Numbered from the stretch's first letter, positions 1 through 8,928 are shown. The stretch is DNA of 64,000 nt from Sphaerisporangium fuscum (GCF_018531465.1 NZ_JAHDTF010000019.1:166955-230954); one strand, 5' to 3'. Translations and numbers: made by a program. Notes: a model not told the origin generated them from the letters alone.

Positions 1-1
1 C

Positions 2-271
2 GCCCGCGCCGCCAAGGACCGGCTGCCCACCTGGCAGGGCGCGCCGCAGGGCGACGCCGAGGTGTGGAAGGAACAACTGGACCTCGACCCGGAGCAGCAG
101 AAAGCGCTTGCCGGGACCCCGTTCGAGTGGCGCTACACCTTCGCCAACCCCACCAGCGTCTTCACGCTGGTCTTCCCCAGGAGCCCCGGCGCGGCGAGCC
201 TGCGGAGCACGGCGGAGAACGACCGCGTCGACGCCGTCATGTCGAACGTCAAGGTGGCGTGGAGCGCATGA
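2..271 (+). CDS. C-terminal end of an unidentified protein (5' part outside window)
   Basis: An open frame enters from the left edge and stops at 269-271; 89 residues are visible. The tail is soluble-looking, with a Gln/Glu/Asp-rich stretch followed by alternating hydrophobic segments (FEWRYTFANPTSVFTLVFP) and no membrane segment. The stop overlaps the start of the next gene (ATGA at 268-271), so it belongs to the same operon as the MauD-like thioredoxin and the Tat-exported Cys-rich protein. I do not recognise the family from this fragment. An internal GTG at 62 could be read as a start, but the frame is open upstream of it, so a truncated gene is more likely than a 69-residue protein. Confidence 0.6.
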   Translation, partial: ARAAKDRLPTWQGAPQGDAEVWKEQLDLDPEQQKALAGTPFEWRYTFANPTSVFTLVFPRSPGAASLRSTAENDRVDAVMSNVKVAWSA

Positions 272-795
272 GCCTCGCCACCTCGCTCGCGCTGCTCGCC
301 CTGCTGGTCGCGGTGTTCGCGGTGCTGGCCGTCGGGGCCGTGTACATCCGGGTCCGACGGCTGGAGGCGACGGCGCTCACGCCGGGGAGCGCCCGGCTGG
401 CCGACGAACCCCGCCTCGTGCCCGGCGCCCTCGCGCCCGAGCCGGGGCAGCGGGCCGCCCTGGTCGTGCTCCTGGACGGCACCTGCGCCATCTGCCACGC
501 CCTCTGGGACGCCGTCACGGCCGCCCATCTGCCGCAGGTCAGGGTCCTCGGCCTGCTCCCGGACGAGACGGCGGCCGGGACGTTCGAGGGCGGGACGGTG
601 CTCGCCGACCCCGGTCTGTGGAGCTCGCTCTACGAGGGGTACACCCCCTGCCTCTATGTGATCGACACCTCCGGCGCCCTCACCGACCGGCGCTTCGTCT
701 ACGGCGACACCGACGTTCCCGCGCTCCTGGCCGAGCTCGTGCCGGCCGCGCCCGAACCGGCCGCCTCCAGCCAAGGGAGTGCTCATGCTTCTTGA
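268..795 (+). CDS. Membrane-anchored thioredoxin-like protein (MauD-like)
   Basis: A 175-residue protein with one N-terminal membrane segment (about residues 4-28) followed by an extracytoplasmic thioredoxin-like domain. The redox motif CAIC is at residues 73-76, after the beta strand ALVVLLDGT, and YTPCLYVID near residue 130 looks like the cis-proline loop. The layout matches MauD-type and DsbE-type proteins that handle disulfides of exported partners. The ATG at 268 overlaps the previous stop, so translation is coupled. The gene immediately downstream encodes an exported six-cysteine protein, which makes disulfide formation or repair in that protein the natural guess. The family-level call is good; the specific partner is inferred. 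Confidence 0.75.
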   Translation: MSLATSLALLALLVAVFAVLAVGAVYIRVRRLEATALTPGSARLADEPRLVPGALAPEPGQRAALVVLLDGTCAICHALWDAVTAAHLPQVRVLGLLPDETAAGTFEGGTVLADPGLWSSLYEGYTPCLYVIDTSGALTDRRFVYGDTDVPALLAELVPAAPEPAASSQGSAHAS

Positions 796-1333
796 CTCGA
801 TCCCCAGCATGGACCGGCCGCCCGCCGGGGCGGCGCCGAGCCGCGTGCGCGAGCTGATCACCGTGATGCCGGTGTCGCGCCGCGGCCTGCTGAAGGGGCT
901 GGCGATCTCGGCGATGACCGCCGCCCTCGTGCCGTTCGACTGGTTCGTCTCCCGCCGCGCCGCGCACGCCGTGGGCCCGACGTCGGAGTGGACCGGCGCC
1001 GACTGCAAGGACTCCTACCCCGGCGGGTACGAGCAGGAGCGCGCCAACTGGTGGGCCGGCCCGGCGGTGTGCTACGGCGGCTGGCGGATCGGCTCCTACC
1101 CGTGCAACACCAACAACCGCCACTTCGAGGGCGAGCGCGTGCACAAGAACGGCGAGGAGGTGTACAAGGCCTACCGCATCGACACCGCCTGCGGCGAGGG
1201 CGACAAGACGCGCAACGCCTGGCGGTGGACCTACGGAGGCGGCGTCTACCGCTGTTCGGACGCGTGGACCAAGGTGACGTGGGCCGACGGCACCTACCAC
1301 AGCGATCTCACCGTCGCGATGTGCAAGCTGTGA
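785..1333 (+). CDS. Tat-exported cysteine-rich protein
   Basis: A 182-residue protein. A 30-residue N-terminal extension precedes a twin-arginine signal (SRRGLLKG, RR at 32-33) and a hydrophobic stretch ending near AHA at 60-62. The mature part is about 120 residues, rich in Trp, Tyr and Gly, with six cysteines (ADCKD, AVCYG, YPCNT, TACGE, YRCSD, AMCKL), enough for three disulfides. A cytoplasmic extension before a Tat signal beside a MauD-like thioredoxin recalls the methylamine dehydrogenase light chain, but the dense cysteine pattern of that subunit is not present, so I do not name it so. ATG 785 is preferred over GTG 779 because AAGGGAG at 773-779 gives correct spacing. Function unknown. 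Confidence 0.7.
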   Translation: MLLDSIPSMDRPPAGAAPSRVRELITVMPVSRRGLLKGLAISAMTAALVPFDWFVSRRAAHAVGPTSEWTGADCKDSYPGGYEQERANWWAGPAVCYGGWRIGSYPCNTNNRHFEGERVHKNGEEVYKAYRIDTACGEGDKTRNAWRWTYGGGVYRCSDAWTKVTWADGTYHSDLTVAMCKL

Positions 1334-2076
1334 CCACCCGTCTTCGCCGGTCGGCCCTCCACCCCCTGGTCGTCGCCGTCCCGATCGTGTTCGGGCCGGC
1401 CCTGCCCTGGGCGGCCGGAGGGCCGGCCGTGGTCCTGTTCCTGTGGGCGGGCCTGATCGCCGGGTACGCCAACTCCGGCAGCACTTGAAGCCACAACTCG
1501 GCGTTCCTGCTGAGCGCGTCGGTCTGGCGCGGTTCTGGTGCTCTGGCCTTCTTCGGAGTCGGCCTTCTGCTCGGTGCGTGGTGTGTCGCGGTCGTGGGCG
1601 CGGTCCTCGGCGGCGTGGTCCAGGCCCTGGCGCCCTGGCCCGTGCGCCTGGCGCTGCTCGGCCCGCTCGCCGCGGTGGTCCTGCTGCGCGAGACCGGGAT
1701 GATCTCGCTGCGGGTCCCGGAGAACCGGCGGCTGGTCCCCGAGCACGTCCTCAACCGGGGGCGTGTCCTCGGCGGCGTCCAGTTCGGCTTCGAGATGGGG
1801 ACGGGCATGCGCACCTACTCCCCGTCCTCGCTCCCCCACCTGGTGCTGGCCGCGCTCCTGCTGGCCGTCCCCTGGACGGGAGCCCTGGCGGCCGGCGCCG
1901 GTTTCGCCGCGGCCCGCTGGATCATGGCGGCGGCGAGCATCGCCCACAGCGACGACGGCTCCTGGACGACGCTGTGGCGGGCCAACTCCCGCCTCCTGGC
2001 CACGGCCACGGCCGTCGCGGCGATCGCCTCCCTGGCGGCCGGCCTGGCGATGGAGTACGGCCTGCCGTACGGGTGA
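1330..2076 (+). pseudogene. Multi-pass membrane protein interrupted by an in-frame TGA
   Basis: GTG 1330 overlaps the previous stop (GTGA) and opens a frame that stops at TGA 1486-1488 after 52 residues. The same frame then stays open from 1489 to 2076. Read through the TGA, the product is one hydrophobic protein of about 248 residues with several membrane segments and a polar loop (RVPENRRLVPEHV, then FGFEMGTGMRTY). The hydrophobic pattern continues smoothly across the stop. Either this is a nonsense mutation (or base error), or two products are made, the second from GTG 1594, which lacks a clear ribosome-binding site. It closes the MauD-like operon. The conserved-looking polar loop suggests a formerly intact gene of unknown function. 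Confidence 0.6.
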
Positions 2077-2110
2077 GCGGCCCGGCCGCGGTGCCGGTTC
2101 CCGAAGGGGT

Positions 2111-2143
2111 CACGGCCGGGTGCTCGGGTGGCACCCGGCCGTG
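2111..2143. terminator. Hairpin between converging genes
   Basis: Perfect 13-bp arms at 2111-2123 and 2131-2143 with a 7-nt loop, in the short gap between the membrane-protein gene (+) and the MMPL gene (-). There is no clear T-run, as is usual in high-GC actinomycetes. It probably terminates both transcripts. Confidence 0.7.
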
Positions 2144-2157
2144 GACGTACGGCGCGG

Positions 2158-4398
2158 TCAGCTCGCCGCGGTGCCGACCAGTTGCTTGTCGTGTTCCGAC
2201 GCCGCCGGCTCGTCGTCGTCGGCGTGGTCGGCGATGGAGAGGTTGGGCAGGAGACGGTCGAGCCAGGCCGGGCACCACCAGTTGGCCCGGCCGAGCAGCA
2301 CCATCGTGGCCGGGACGAGCAGGCCGCGGATGATCGTCGCGTCCACCGCGATCGCGACCGCGAGCCCGACGCCGAACACCTTCACCAGCGGGTCGGGGTA
2401 GGCGATGAAGGCGACGAACACCACGACCATGATGAGCGCGGCCGAGGTGATGACGCGCCCGGTCGCGCCCAGTCCGTCGGCGACCGCCCGCCGGTTGTCA
2501 CCGGAGCGCAGGTAGGCCTGGCGGACCGACGTCAGCAGGAAGACCTCGTAGTCCATCGACAGCCCGAACAGCACCGCGAACAGCATCAGCGGCACGTAGG
2601 AGTCGATCGGCACGCTGAAGAAGATCGTCGACAGGTAGGAGCCGTCCATGGACACCGGCGGGTCCATGCCCACCAGGCGGCTGCCGAGCCCGTAGGAGAA
2701 CACCAGCGCCAGCGCGCCGAACGCCGCGCCGAGGGAGATGAGGTTCATCAGGGCCGCCTTGAGCGCCACCACCGGAGCGCGGAACGCCAGCAGCAGGAGC
2801 AGCGCGCTGAGCAGCACGACGACGGCGATGACGGGTGGTGTGCGGTCGGCGATGCGGTCGCTCGCGTCGGTCAGGCCCGCGACCTGGCCGCCCACGTGCA
2901 GCTGCACGCCGGGCACGTGCATGCCGCGGATCGCCCGAACCACGTCGCCGGCGCGGGGATCGCTCGGCCGGTAGTCGGACACCACCTGGACCAGCACGGA
3001 CATCCCCGAGATGTTGATCTTCGCGGGGGCGACGTGCGCGACGCCGGAGGTGTGCTCCAGCCGGTTCTTCAGATCCTTCACCACGGGCGCGTCGGCCGAG
3101 GCGACCTTGGTGTCGAGCTCGCCGACCACGATCATCGCGCCGTTGCTGCCGGGCCCGAACCCGGCCTCCATCAGCTCGTACGCCCGCCGCGACGCCTGCC
3201 CGCGGTCGCCGTACCCGTCGTCGAGGGGGCCGAGCTTGAGCGCGAGCGCCGGGGCGGCGAGCGCGCCGATGACCAGCAGGGAGGCCAGCAGTACCCGCCA
3301 CGGGCGGCCCGCGACCCAGTTCCCGAGCCCTGCCCAGCCGCTCCCGGAGTCGCCCGAGCCGCGCACCCGTCCGACCAGCGGCAGGCGCAGCGCGTTGATC
3401 CGGTGGCCGAGGAGGCCGAGCAGCGCGGGCACCAGGGTGAGGGAGGTGAGCACGGCGCACACGACCGAGATGCCGGTGACCCAGCCGAGCGTGCGCAGCA
3501 TGGGGAATCCGGCCAGCATCAGCGCGCTGAGCGCGATGACGACGGTGCCGCCGGCGAACAGGACCGCGCCGCCCGAACCGGTCGCCGTACGGCGGATCGA
3601 CTCGTGGACGGGCACGCCGTCGGCGAGCAGTTTGCGGTGCCGCGACAGCAGGAACAGGGCGTAGTCGATGCCGACACCGAGGCCGATCATCGAGGACATG
3701 ACGCCGGCCTGCTTGGGGACGTCCACGAGGTGGCCGAGCAGGCCGATCACACCGAGGCCCACTCCGAGGCTGATGACCGCGGTGAAGATGGGGACGAGCG
3801 CGGCGACGAGCGTGCCGAAGGCGAACAGCAGCACGAGCAGGGCGCACGCCACGCCGATGATCTCGCTGGCCCCGGTCTTGATCTCCTTGTCGGCGGGGTT
3901 GCCGCTGCCGGCGGGAACGACCTCGACGCCGACCCGCCGCACCGGCTCGGCGGCCGCCGAGAGCTGCTGGGTGGTCTCGGTGAGCTTGCTGTGGTCGTTG
4001 CCCGACAACCGGACGGCGATGACGCCGATCTGGAGGCTGGAGGAAAGGCCGCCCACGCGATAGGGCGTGTCCACCTGGACGACGTGCGGCACCTTGCGAA
4101 TCTCGGCGACGGCGTCCTCGACGGCGTGTTTCCGCGCGGTGGCGAGAAGCGATCCGTCCTTCGAATAAAGGACGAGCTGAACGCTGCCGCCGGGGTCGTA
4201 TCCGGGACCGAAACCGTGGCGCATGAGATCGTGCGCCCGCTGGGCGTCGGTGCCGGGAATAGAGACGTCGCTGCTCACGGGGCGGCCGAACACCAGTGTG
4301 CCCGCCGTGAGGGCGGCCGCGAGCATGAGCCAGGCGGCGAGCACGATACGCCCGTGCCGTGCGCACCACTCGCCCAGTCGACCCAGGAAGCTAGCCAT
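2158..4398 (-). CDS. MMPL/RND-family transporter
   Basis: A 746-residue inner-membrane protein with the two-repeat RND layout. Each half has one helix, a large extracytoplasmic domain and a bundle of about five helices. The helix-4-like signatures are visible in both halves (GVGIDYALFLLSRHRK near residue 230; GLSMDYEVFLLTSVRQ near 590), each with the Asp-Tyr pair typical of MMPL proton relays. The family exports lipids or hydrophobic small molecules using the proton gradient. ATG at 4398. It is transcribed away from a TetR gene with a palindrome between them, the usual arrangement for a substrate-inducible exporter. Substrate unknown. Confidence 0.93.
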   Translation of the reverse strand: MASFLGRLGEWCARHGRIVLAAWLMLAAALTAGTLVFGRPVSSDVSIPGTDAQRAHDLMRHGFGPGYDPGGSVQLVLYSKDGSLLATARKHAVEDAVAEIRKVPHVVQVDTPYRVGGLSSSLQIGVIAVRLSGNDHSKLTETTQQLSAAAEPVRRVGVEVVPAGSGNPADKEIKTGASEIIGVACALLVLLFAFGTLVAALVPIFTAVISLGVGLGVIGLLGHLVDVPKQAGVMSSMIGLGVGIDYALFLLSRHRKLLADGVPVHESIRRTATGSGGAVLFAGGTVVIALSALMLAGFPMLRTLGWVTGISVVCAVLTSLTLVPALLGLLGHRINALRLPLVGRVRGSGDSGSGWAGLGNWVAGRPWRVLLASLLVIGALAAPALALKLGPLDDGYGDRGQASRRAYELMEAGFGPGSNGAMIVVGELDTKVASADAPVVKDLKNRLEHTSGVAHVAPAKINISGMSVLVQVVSDYRPSDPRAGDVVRAIRGMHVPGVQLHVGGQVAGLTDASDRIADRTPPVIAVVVLLSALLLLLAFRAPVVALKAALMNLISLGAAFGALALVFSYGLGSRLVGMDPPVSMDGSYLSTIFFSVPIDSYVPLMLFAVLFGLSMDYEVFLLTSVRQAYLRSGDNRRAVADGLGATGRVITSAALIMVVVFVAFIAYPDPLVKVFGVGLAVAIAVDATIIRGLLVPATMVLLGRANWWCPAWLDRLLPNLSIADHADDDEPAASEHDKQLVGTAAS

Positions 4399-4455
4399 CG
4401 GTGACCGTCCAAGACACTATTGAGGAATTGGAAACATTGCTGCGACGCTCGTTCT

Positions 4456-4476
4456 GTACGGCCGTTCAGGACGTAC
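4456..4476. promoter_or_regulatory. Candidate TetR operator between MMPL and TetR genes
   Basis: The 21-bp sequence has half-sites GTACGGCC and GGACGTAC (7 of 8 positions symmetric) around a 5-bp centre. It lies in the 135-bp divergent intergenic region, 58 bp upstream of the TetR start. This is the standard geometry for autoregulation plus control of the exporter; binding is inferred. Confidence 0.5.
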
Positions 4477-4533
4477 GTTTAAAGCTTAGGCGCGAATATC
4501 CTTGAACGCTCGACCGCGCTGAGAAGTGAGACG

Positions 4534-5100
4534 ATGACCACATTGGACCGGGGCAACGACACCCGCAGCCGCATCCTCGCGGCCGCCTGCGAGCTGTTCG
4601 CGGAACGGGGGTACGCCGCCACCTCTCTGGCCGACATCGCCGCCAGGGTCGGCCTGACCAAGACCGCCGTTGCCTACCACTTCCACCCGAAGGACCGCCT
4701 GGCCGCGGAGCTCATCGCGCCGGCGGCCGACGACCTCATCGCCCTGCTCGGCCGCGACTTCGGCCCCGATCCGCGCAGCTTCATCGAGCCGCTGACCGAC
4801 TTCGTGGTCCGGCACCGCGCCGTCATCGGGCTCCTCATGGAGGACATCGGCGGCGCCGACGGCGCCCCTCCCGGTTCCCCCGGCGAGACGATCCGGGCCT
4901 TCCGCGACGAGATCTACGCCAAGCTGGCCGGCCCGTCCCCCGACGACGCCTCGCGCGTGCGGGCGTGGGCCGTCATGGGCTCGCTGTACTTCGCCGTCGT
5001 GAAGACCATGGACCTGCCCCAGGAGTCCGTGTACGACATGCTGCTCACCGCGGCCCTCGCCGTCCACGACGCGTCCTTATCCACCGGCCGGGGACGGTGA
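4534..5100 (+). CDS. TetR-family transcriptional regulator
   Basis: A 188-residue protein. The N-terminal helix-turn-helix is clear at residues 10-55 (TRSRILAAACELFAERGY, then SLADIAARVGLTKTAVAYHF), followed by an alpha-helical ligand domain. It is divergent from the MMPL exporter and probably represses it and itself through the palindrome at 4456-4476. Its stop is 3 bp from the GTG start of the large LuxR regulator, so the two regulators may be co-transcribed. Ligand unknown. Confidence 0.9.
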   Translation: MTTLDRGNDTRSRILAAACELFAERGYAATSLADIAARVGLTKTAVAYHFHPKDRLAAELIAPAADDLIALLGRDFGPDPRSFIEPLTDFVVRHRAVIGLLMEDIGGADGAPPGSPGETIRAFRDEIYAKLAGPSPDDASRVRAWAVMGSLYFAVVKTMDLPQESVYDMLLTAALAVHDASLSTGRGR

Positions 5101-5103
5101 CCG

Positions 5104-7812
5104 GTGCGGGAGCGGGGCGAACGCGGCGACGGCTCCCATCCGGCCACCCGCTCCGGGAGCCCACCACGTCCCCCTGACACCGAGGCCGGGACCTCGGTGT
5201 CGGAGAGCCGGCCGGCGCTGCTGCGGCGGCTGGAGTCGGCCCTGCTCCGCCCTCCCGTGACCCTGCTGATCCACGGCGAGGCCGGCATCGGCAAGACCCA
5301 CCTGCTCGCCCGGACCGAGGCACTGGCCAAGGACATGGGCTACCGCGTGCTCCACGGCCAGGCCCGCGACTTCGGCAGCGGTCTCGCCTACGCCTCCCTC
5401 GCCGACGCGCTCGGCCCCCTCCACTCGGTCCCCGCCGCGCGTGAGCCGCTGAAGGACCTGCTGTGCGCCATCGACGAGGCCGCGCTCGGCGCCACCGGCT
5501 CGGCCCCCGCCGTCCGCACCGCCAACCTGCTCGAACGGCTGCCCGGACGTACCTTTCTCGCCATCGACGACCTGCACCTGGCCGACGCCGACACCCTCGG
5601 CGTCCTGTCGTACCTCCCCCGCCGCGTCCGCGACCTCGCCGTGGCCGGTACGGCGCGGCGGCTGCCCGCGATGGACGCCGACCTGGTCGTCCGCCTCAGC
5701 CCCCTGTCGCTGGACGAGGTCACCGCGCTGGTCACCGCCGTGCTGGGCCGCACACCCAGCGAACCGGTCGTGCGGCGCGTCCACGAGGAGAGCCGGGGCA
5801 ACCCGTGGTTCGTCCGCGAGGCGGTGCTGACCCTCGTGCAGGGCGGTGCCGTGCAGTCCACCTACCCCGGGCCGCGCCGGGGCGCCATCCTCAGCCGCCT
5901 GTTCCAGCGCGACCGCGGCGGGCGGGACCTCGCCCGGGTGCTGGCGGCGCTGCGCCGTACCCGTCCCGCGCGGACCGGTGACCTCCCGGCGCTCGCCGAG
6001 GTGGCCGGGCTCGACCCGGGACAGGCCGAGCGCGCGTTCGACGGGCTGGTGCGCGACGGCCTCGTCGTGGCGACCTCCGACGACACCTACGAGTTCGCGC
6101 ACCCGCTGGTCGCCGACGCCCTGTACGCCGACCTCGGCCCCGCCGAGCGGCGGCGCGTGCACGCGCGCATCGCCGAACTGCTGCGACGGCGGGGCCTGAC
6201 CGGCACGCGCCGGGTCTTGGAGTGGGCGACCCACGTCGCCGAGGGCGGGACGAACGCCGAGGCGCTGGCCGCCGTCCTGCGCGCCGCCGAGGCCACCCGC
6301 TGGACGGCTCCCCTGTCGGCCGGCCACTGGTACGGCCGGGCGGCCGAGCTCGCCGCGCCGGAGGAGCGCGGCGTGCTGCTCGCCCGGCAGGCGCTGTCGT
6401 ACTGGAAGGGGTCACGCCCGATGGAGGCGCTGCGCGCCGGACGGGCCGCCCTCGCCGTACTCCCACCGGGACGGCGGCACACCCGCACCGCGCAGACCAT
6501 GGTGAACGCGGCCCGGGCCATGGGACGGTACCGCGAGGCGGTGTCGATCGCCGAGGAGCGACTCCCCCACGCCGACGACCGTACCGCCCTGCTCGCCCAG
6601 CAGGCCGTCTGCGCCACACAGCTCGGGCTGGACTCGGCGCGGCCGGCGGCGGAGGCCTGGAAGGCGCTGCCGGGATGCCCGCCCGAGGACCTGGTGATCG
6701 CCCTCACCGGGCTGGCCGGGAACGCGATCATCAACGGCAGGTGGGAGGAAACCGAGCGCGCGCTGTCCGCCCTGCTGTCGGCCTCGGCCGCGCTGCCGCC
6801 CGCCGCGCGGCTGGCGTCCCTGGAGTCGGCGGCCCACCTGCTGGCCAGTGGGGGCGCCCGCACCCGCGCCCTCGACCTGCTCTCACAGGCCGAGCAGATC
6901 TACCGGGGGCTGGGCTGGCACAACATCGCCGGACAGCACGTCCGCACGATGGCGGTGGTGCGGCGCCTCGGCGGCGAGTGGGACCACGCCCTGCGCGACA
7001 TCCGTTCCGACGCGGTCACGCTGGGCGACGCGGGACTGGTGGAGAACGTCGCACTGCTGCGGAACATCGAGATCGACATCCTGCTCGACCAGGGGAGATA
7101 CGCCGAGGCGGAGCGCCTTTTCGCCGATCCGCCGCCGGACTGCGTCCTGCAGGTGTCGCTGCGGGCGATGTTCCGCGCCAGGCACGCGTTCGGCCTCGGC
7201 GACCGTACGACGGCCGCCCGCCTGCTGGACGAGGCGGCCGGCGGACCGCCCGACGTGGTGTACCGGGTGCTCGCCATCCGGGCCCACATGTACGGCACCG
7301 CCGGGGAGCCGGCCGCGGCGCGGGCCGCGGCGGAGGCGCTGCGGGACGTCGCCCGCACCGGCGTGCCGCGGGCGCGGCTCATCTCCGAGCTGACGTCGGC
7401 CGGCGCCTTCAGGAGCGCGGATCGGGCCGAGGCGGCGCTGGAGCTGGCGCGTGCGGACGGCCAGCGGTTCGAGGAGGGACGGGCGCGGCTCGTCCTCGGC
7501 ACCCTCGGCGACGGCGCCCAGCTGGTCCGTGCCCACGCCATCTTCGCCGACCTCGGCGCGGCCCCCTGGCGCGACCGCGCCGCCCACCACCTGAAGGCCG
7601 CCGGCCTGGCCCCCTCCCCGACGGCCGCCCTGACCCCGGCCGAACGCCGCGTCATCGAACTGGTCGCCGGCGGCCTGTCCAACCCCCAGATCGCCGAGGA
7701 ACTCCACTACAGCCGCAAAACGGTCGAGGTCTATCTGACCCGCGTCTACGCCAAGACCGGCCTCCGCTCCCGCGTCGAACTCGCCCTCGCCTACGAACGC
7801 GGCGAGGTGTGA
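5104..7812 (+). CDS. Large ATP-binding LuxR (LAL) transcriptional regulator
   Basis: A 902-residue protein. A P-loop ATPase domain carries Walker A GEAGIGKT (about residues 58-65) and a Walker B-like FLAIDDLHLAD (about 153-163). A long Ala/Arg/Leu-rich helical-repeat region (TPR-like) follows. A C-terminal LuxR/GerE helix-turn-helix is at about 840-895 (LTPAERRVIELVAGGLSNPQIA, then SRKTVEVYLTRVYAKTG). LAL regulators activate transcription, often of secondary-metabolite or catabolic genes, in response to a ligand. GTG 5104 follows the TetR stop by 3 bp; GTG 5197 is an alternative that would start at SESRPALLRRLE just before the ATPase core. Target unknown; the nearest genes are the MMPL exporter and the downstream hydrolase. 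Confidence 0.92.
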   Translation: MRERGERGDGSHPATRSGSPPRPPDTEAGTSVSESRPALLRRLESALLRPPVTLLIHGEAGIGKTHLLARTEALAKDMGYRVLHGQARDFGSGLAYASLADALGPLHSVPAAREPLKDLLCAIDEAALGATGSAPAVRTANLLERLPGRTFLAIDDLHLADADTLGVLSYLPRRVRDLAVAGTARRLPAMDADLVVRLSPLSLDEVTALVTAVLGRTPSEPVVRRVHEESRGNPWFVREAVLTLVQGGAVQSTYPGPRRGAILSRLFQRDRGGRDLARVLAALRRTRPARTGDLPALAEVAGLDPGQAERAFDGLVRDGLVVATSDDTYEFAHPLVADALYADLGPAERRRVHARIAELLRRRGLTGTRRVLEWATHVAEGGTNAEALAAVLRAAEATRWTAPLSAGHWYGRAAELAAPEERGVLLARQALSYWKGSRPMEALRAGRAALAVLPPGRRHTRTAQTMVNAARAMGRYREAVSIAEERLPHADDRTALLAQQAVCATQLGLDSARPAAEAWKALPGCPPEDLVIALTGLAGNAIINGRWEETERALSALLSASAALPPAARLASLESAAHLLASGGARTRALDLLSQAEQIYRGLGWHNIAGQHVRTMAVVRRLGGEWDHALRDIRSDAVTLGDAGLVENVALLRNIEIDILLDQGRYAEAERLFADPPPDCVLQVSLRAMFRARHAFGLGDRTTAARLLDEAAGGPPDVVYRVLAIRAHMYGTAGEPAAARAAAEALRDVARTGVPRARLISELTSAGAFRSADRAEAALELARADGQRFEEGRARLVLGTLGDGAQLVRAHAIFADLGAAPWRDRAAHHLKAAGLAPSPTAALTPAERRVIELVAGGLSNPQIAEELHYSRKTVEVYLTRVYAKTGLRSRVELALAYERGEV

Positions 7813-8082
7813 CACCGGTTCCGGCCGCCGGGGTCAGGAGGCGGTCGAAGGGGGACGGGAGAAGGTCCTGACGTCCGCGGTACGGCAGAGCGAGGCGACC
7901 GTCCTTGCCGCGGTCATCGACCAGTGGCCGTGACCTGGTCGGAGGGCGACTCGTCCGCCAGCCGGTTGTTGCGGTCGATCTCCGGCATGTGCGTCTCGGC
8001 CCAGGCCCGCAAGGCGGAGAGCGGTCTTTCGAGGGACAAGCCGAGCTTGGTAACCATCCCTCACCACCAATGGAGTCCCGGC

Positions 8083-8928
8083 ATGCCCGAACTGCGACGC
8101 GTCCCCGTCAACGGTGTCGAACTGAACGTCGCCCTCGCCGGATCCGGCCCGGCCGTCCTGCTGCTGCACGGCTTCCCGCACACCTGGGAGCTGTGGACGG
8201 ATGTCATGGCCGATCTGTCCGGCCGCTACCGCGTCATAGCGCCGGACCTGCGCGGGTTCGGCGCGAGCAGCCGGGCCGTCTCCGGATACGACGCGGGCAC
8301 CCTGGCCGAGGACGCCGCGGCGCTTCTCACCACGCTCGGCGTGTCCTCGGCCGCGGTGGTGGGCATCGACGCGGGCACCGCGCCGGCCTTCCTCCTCGCC
8401 CCGCGCCACCCCGGCCTCGTCCGGCGCCTGGTCGTCATGGAGGCACTGCTGGGCAGGCTGCCCGGCGCCGAGGACTTCCTCGCCGACGGGCCGCCGTGGT
8501 GGTTCGGCTTCCATTCCGCCGCGCCCGGCCTGGCCGAGACCGTGCTCGAAGGCCACGAGGCCGATTACGTCGACTGGTTTCTGCGCACCGGCACGCTCGG
8601 CGAGGGGGTGCGCCCCGCCATCCGGGACGCCTTCGTCCGCGCGTACACCGGCCGGCAGGCGTTGAGCCGCGCGTTCTCGTACTACCGGGCCCTTCCCGAG
8701 AGCGCGGTGCAGATCGAGCGGGCGGTCACCACTGCCCGCCTGACGGTACCGACGATGGCCCTGGGCGCCCGGCCTGTCGGTGCCGCGCTGGAACGCCAGC
8801 TCCGCCCGGTCACCGACGATCTGACCGGACACCTCATCGAAGACTGCGGCCACATCATCCCGCTGCACCGGCCGCGCGCCCTGCTCACGCTGCTGCGCCC
8901 GTTCCTGGCCGGTGCGGCGAGAGCGTGA
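8083..8928 (+). CDS. Alpha/beta hydrolase, epoxide-hydrolase-like
   Basis: A 281-residue single-domain alpha/beta hydrolase. The oxyanion motif HGFP is at 29-32 and DLRGFGAS at 55-62. The nucleophile elbow reads GIDAG with Asp96 in place of Ser, as in epoxide hydrolases and haloalkane dehalogenases. The histidine is in the C-terminal CGHIIPLH. The ester intermediate would therefore form on Asp; substrate unknown. ATG 8083 has GGAG 8 bp upstream and begins at the usual family N-terminus; an upstream in-frame extension to 7924 does not look like protein. The 270-bp gap before it (7813-8082) shows no gene. A cytoplasmic enzyme, transcribed alone. Confidence 0.85.
   Translation: MPELRRVPVNGVELNVALAGSGPAVLLLHGFPHTWELWTDVMADLSGRYRVIAPDLRGFGASSRAVSGYDAGTLAEDAAALLTTLGVSSAAVVGIDAGTAPAFLLAPRHPGLVRRLVVMEALLGRLPGAEDFLADGPPWWFGFHSAAPGLAETVLEGHEADYVDWFLRTGTLGEGVRPAIRDAFVRAYTGRQALSRAFSYYRALPESAVQIERAVTTARLTVPTMALGARPVGAALERQLRPVTDDLTGHLIEDCGHIIPLHRPRALLTLLRPFLAGAARA

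Noticed and set aside
785..1333. Methylamine dehydrogenase light chain
   Set aside because: Tat signal and neighbour fit, but the dense cysteine pattern and tryptophan tryptophylquinone motif of the light chain are not present.
1486..1488. Selenocysteine codon
   Set aside because: No redox motif surrounds the TGA (context NSGST-TGA-SHNS) and no SECIS-like hairpin is evident directly downstream.
2128..4404. A 758-codon + strand frame antisense to the MMPL gene
   Set aside because: Its translation is a low-complexity Arg/His/Asp/Gly chain produced by the codon bias of the opposite strand; the MMPL frame has full family motifs.
7813..8082. N-terminal extension of the epoxide-hydrolase-like protein from 7924
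   Set aside because: The extension is not family-like and the ATG at 8083 has its own ribosome-binding site.
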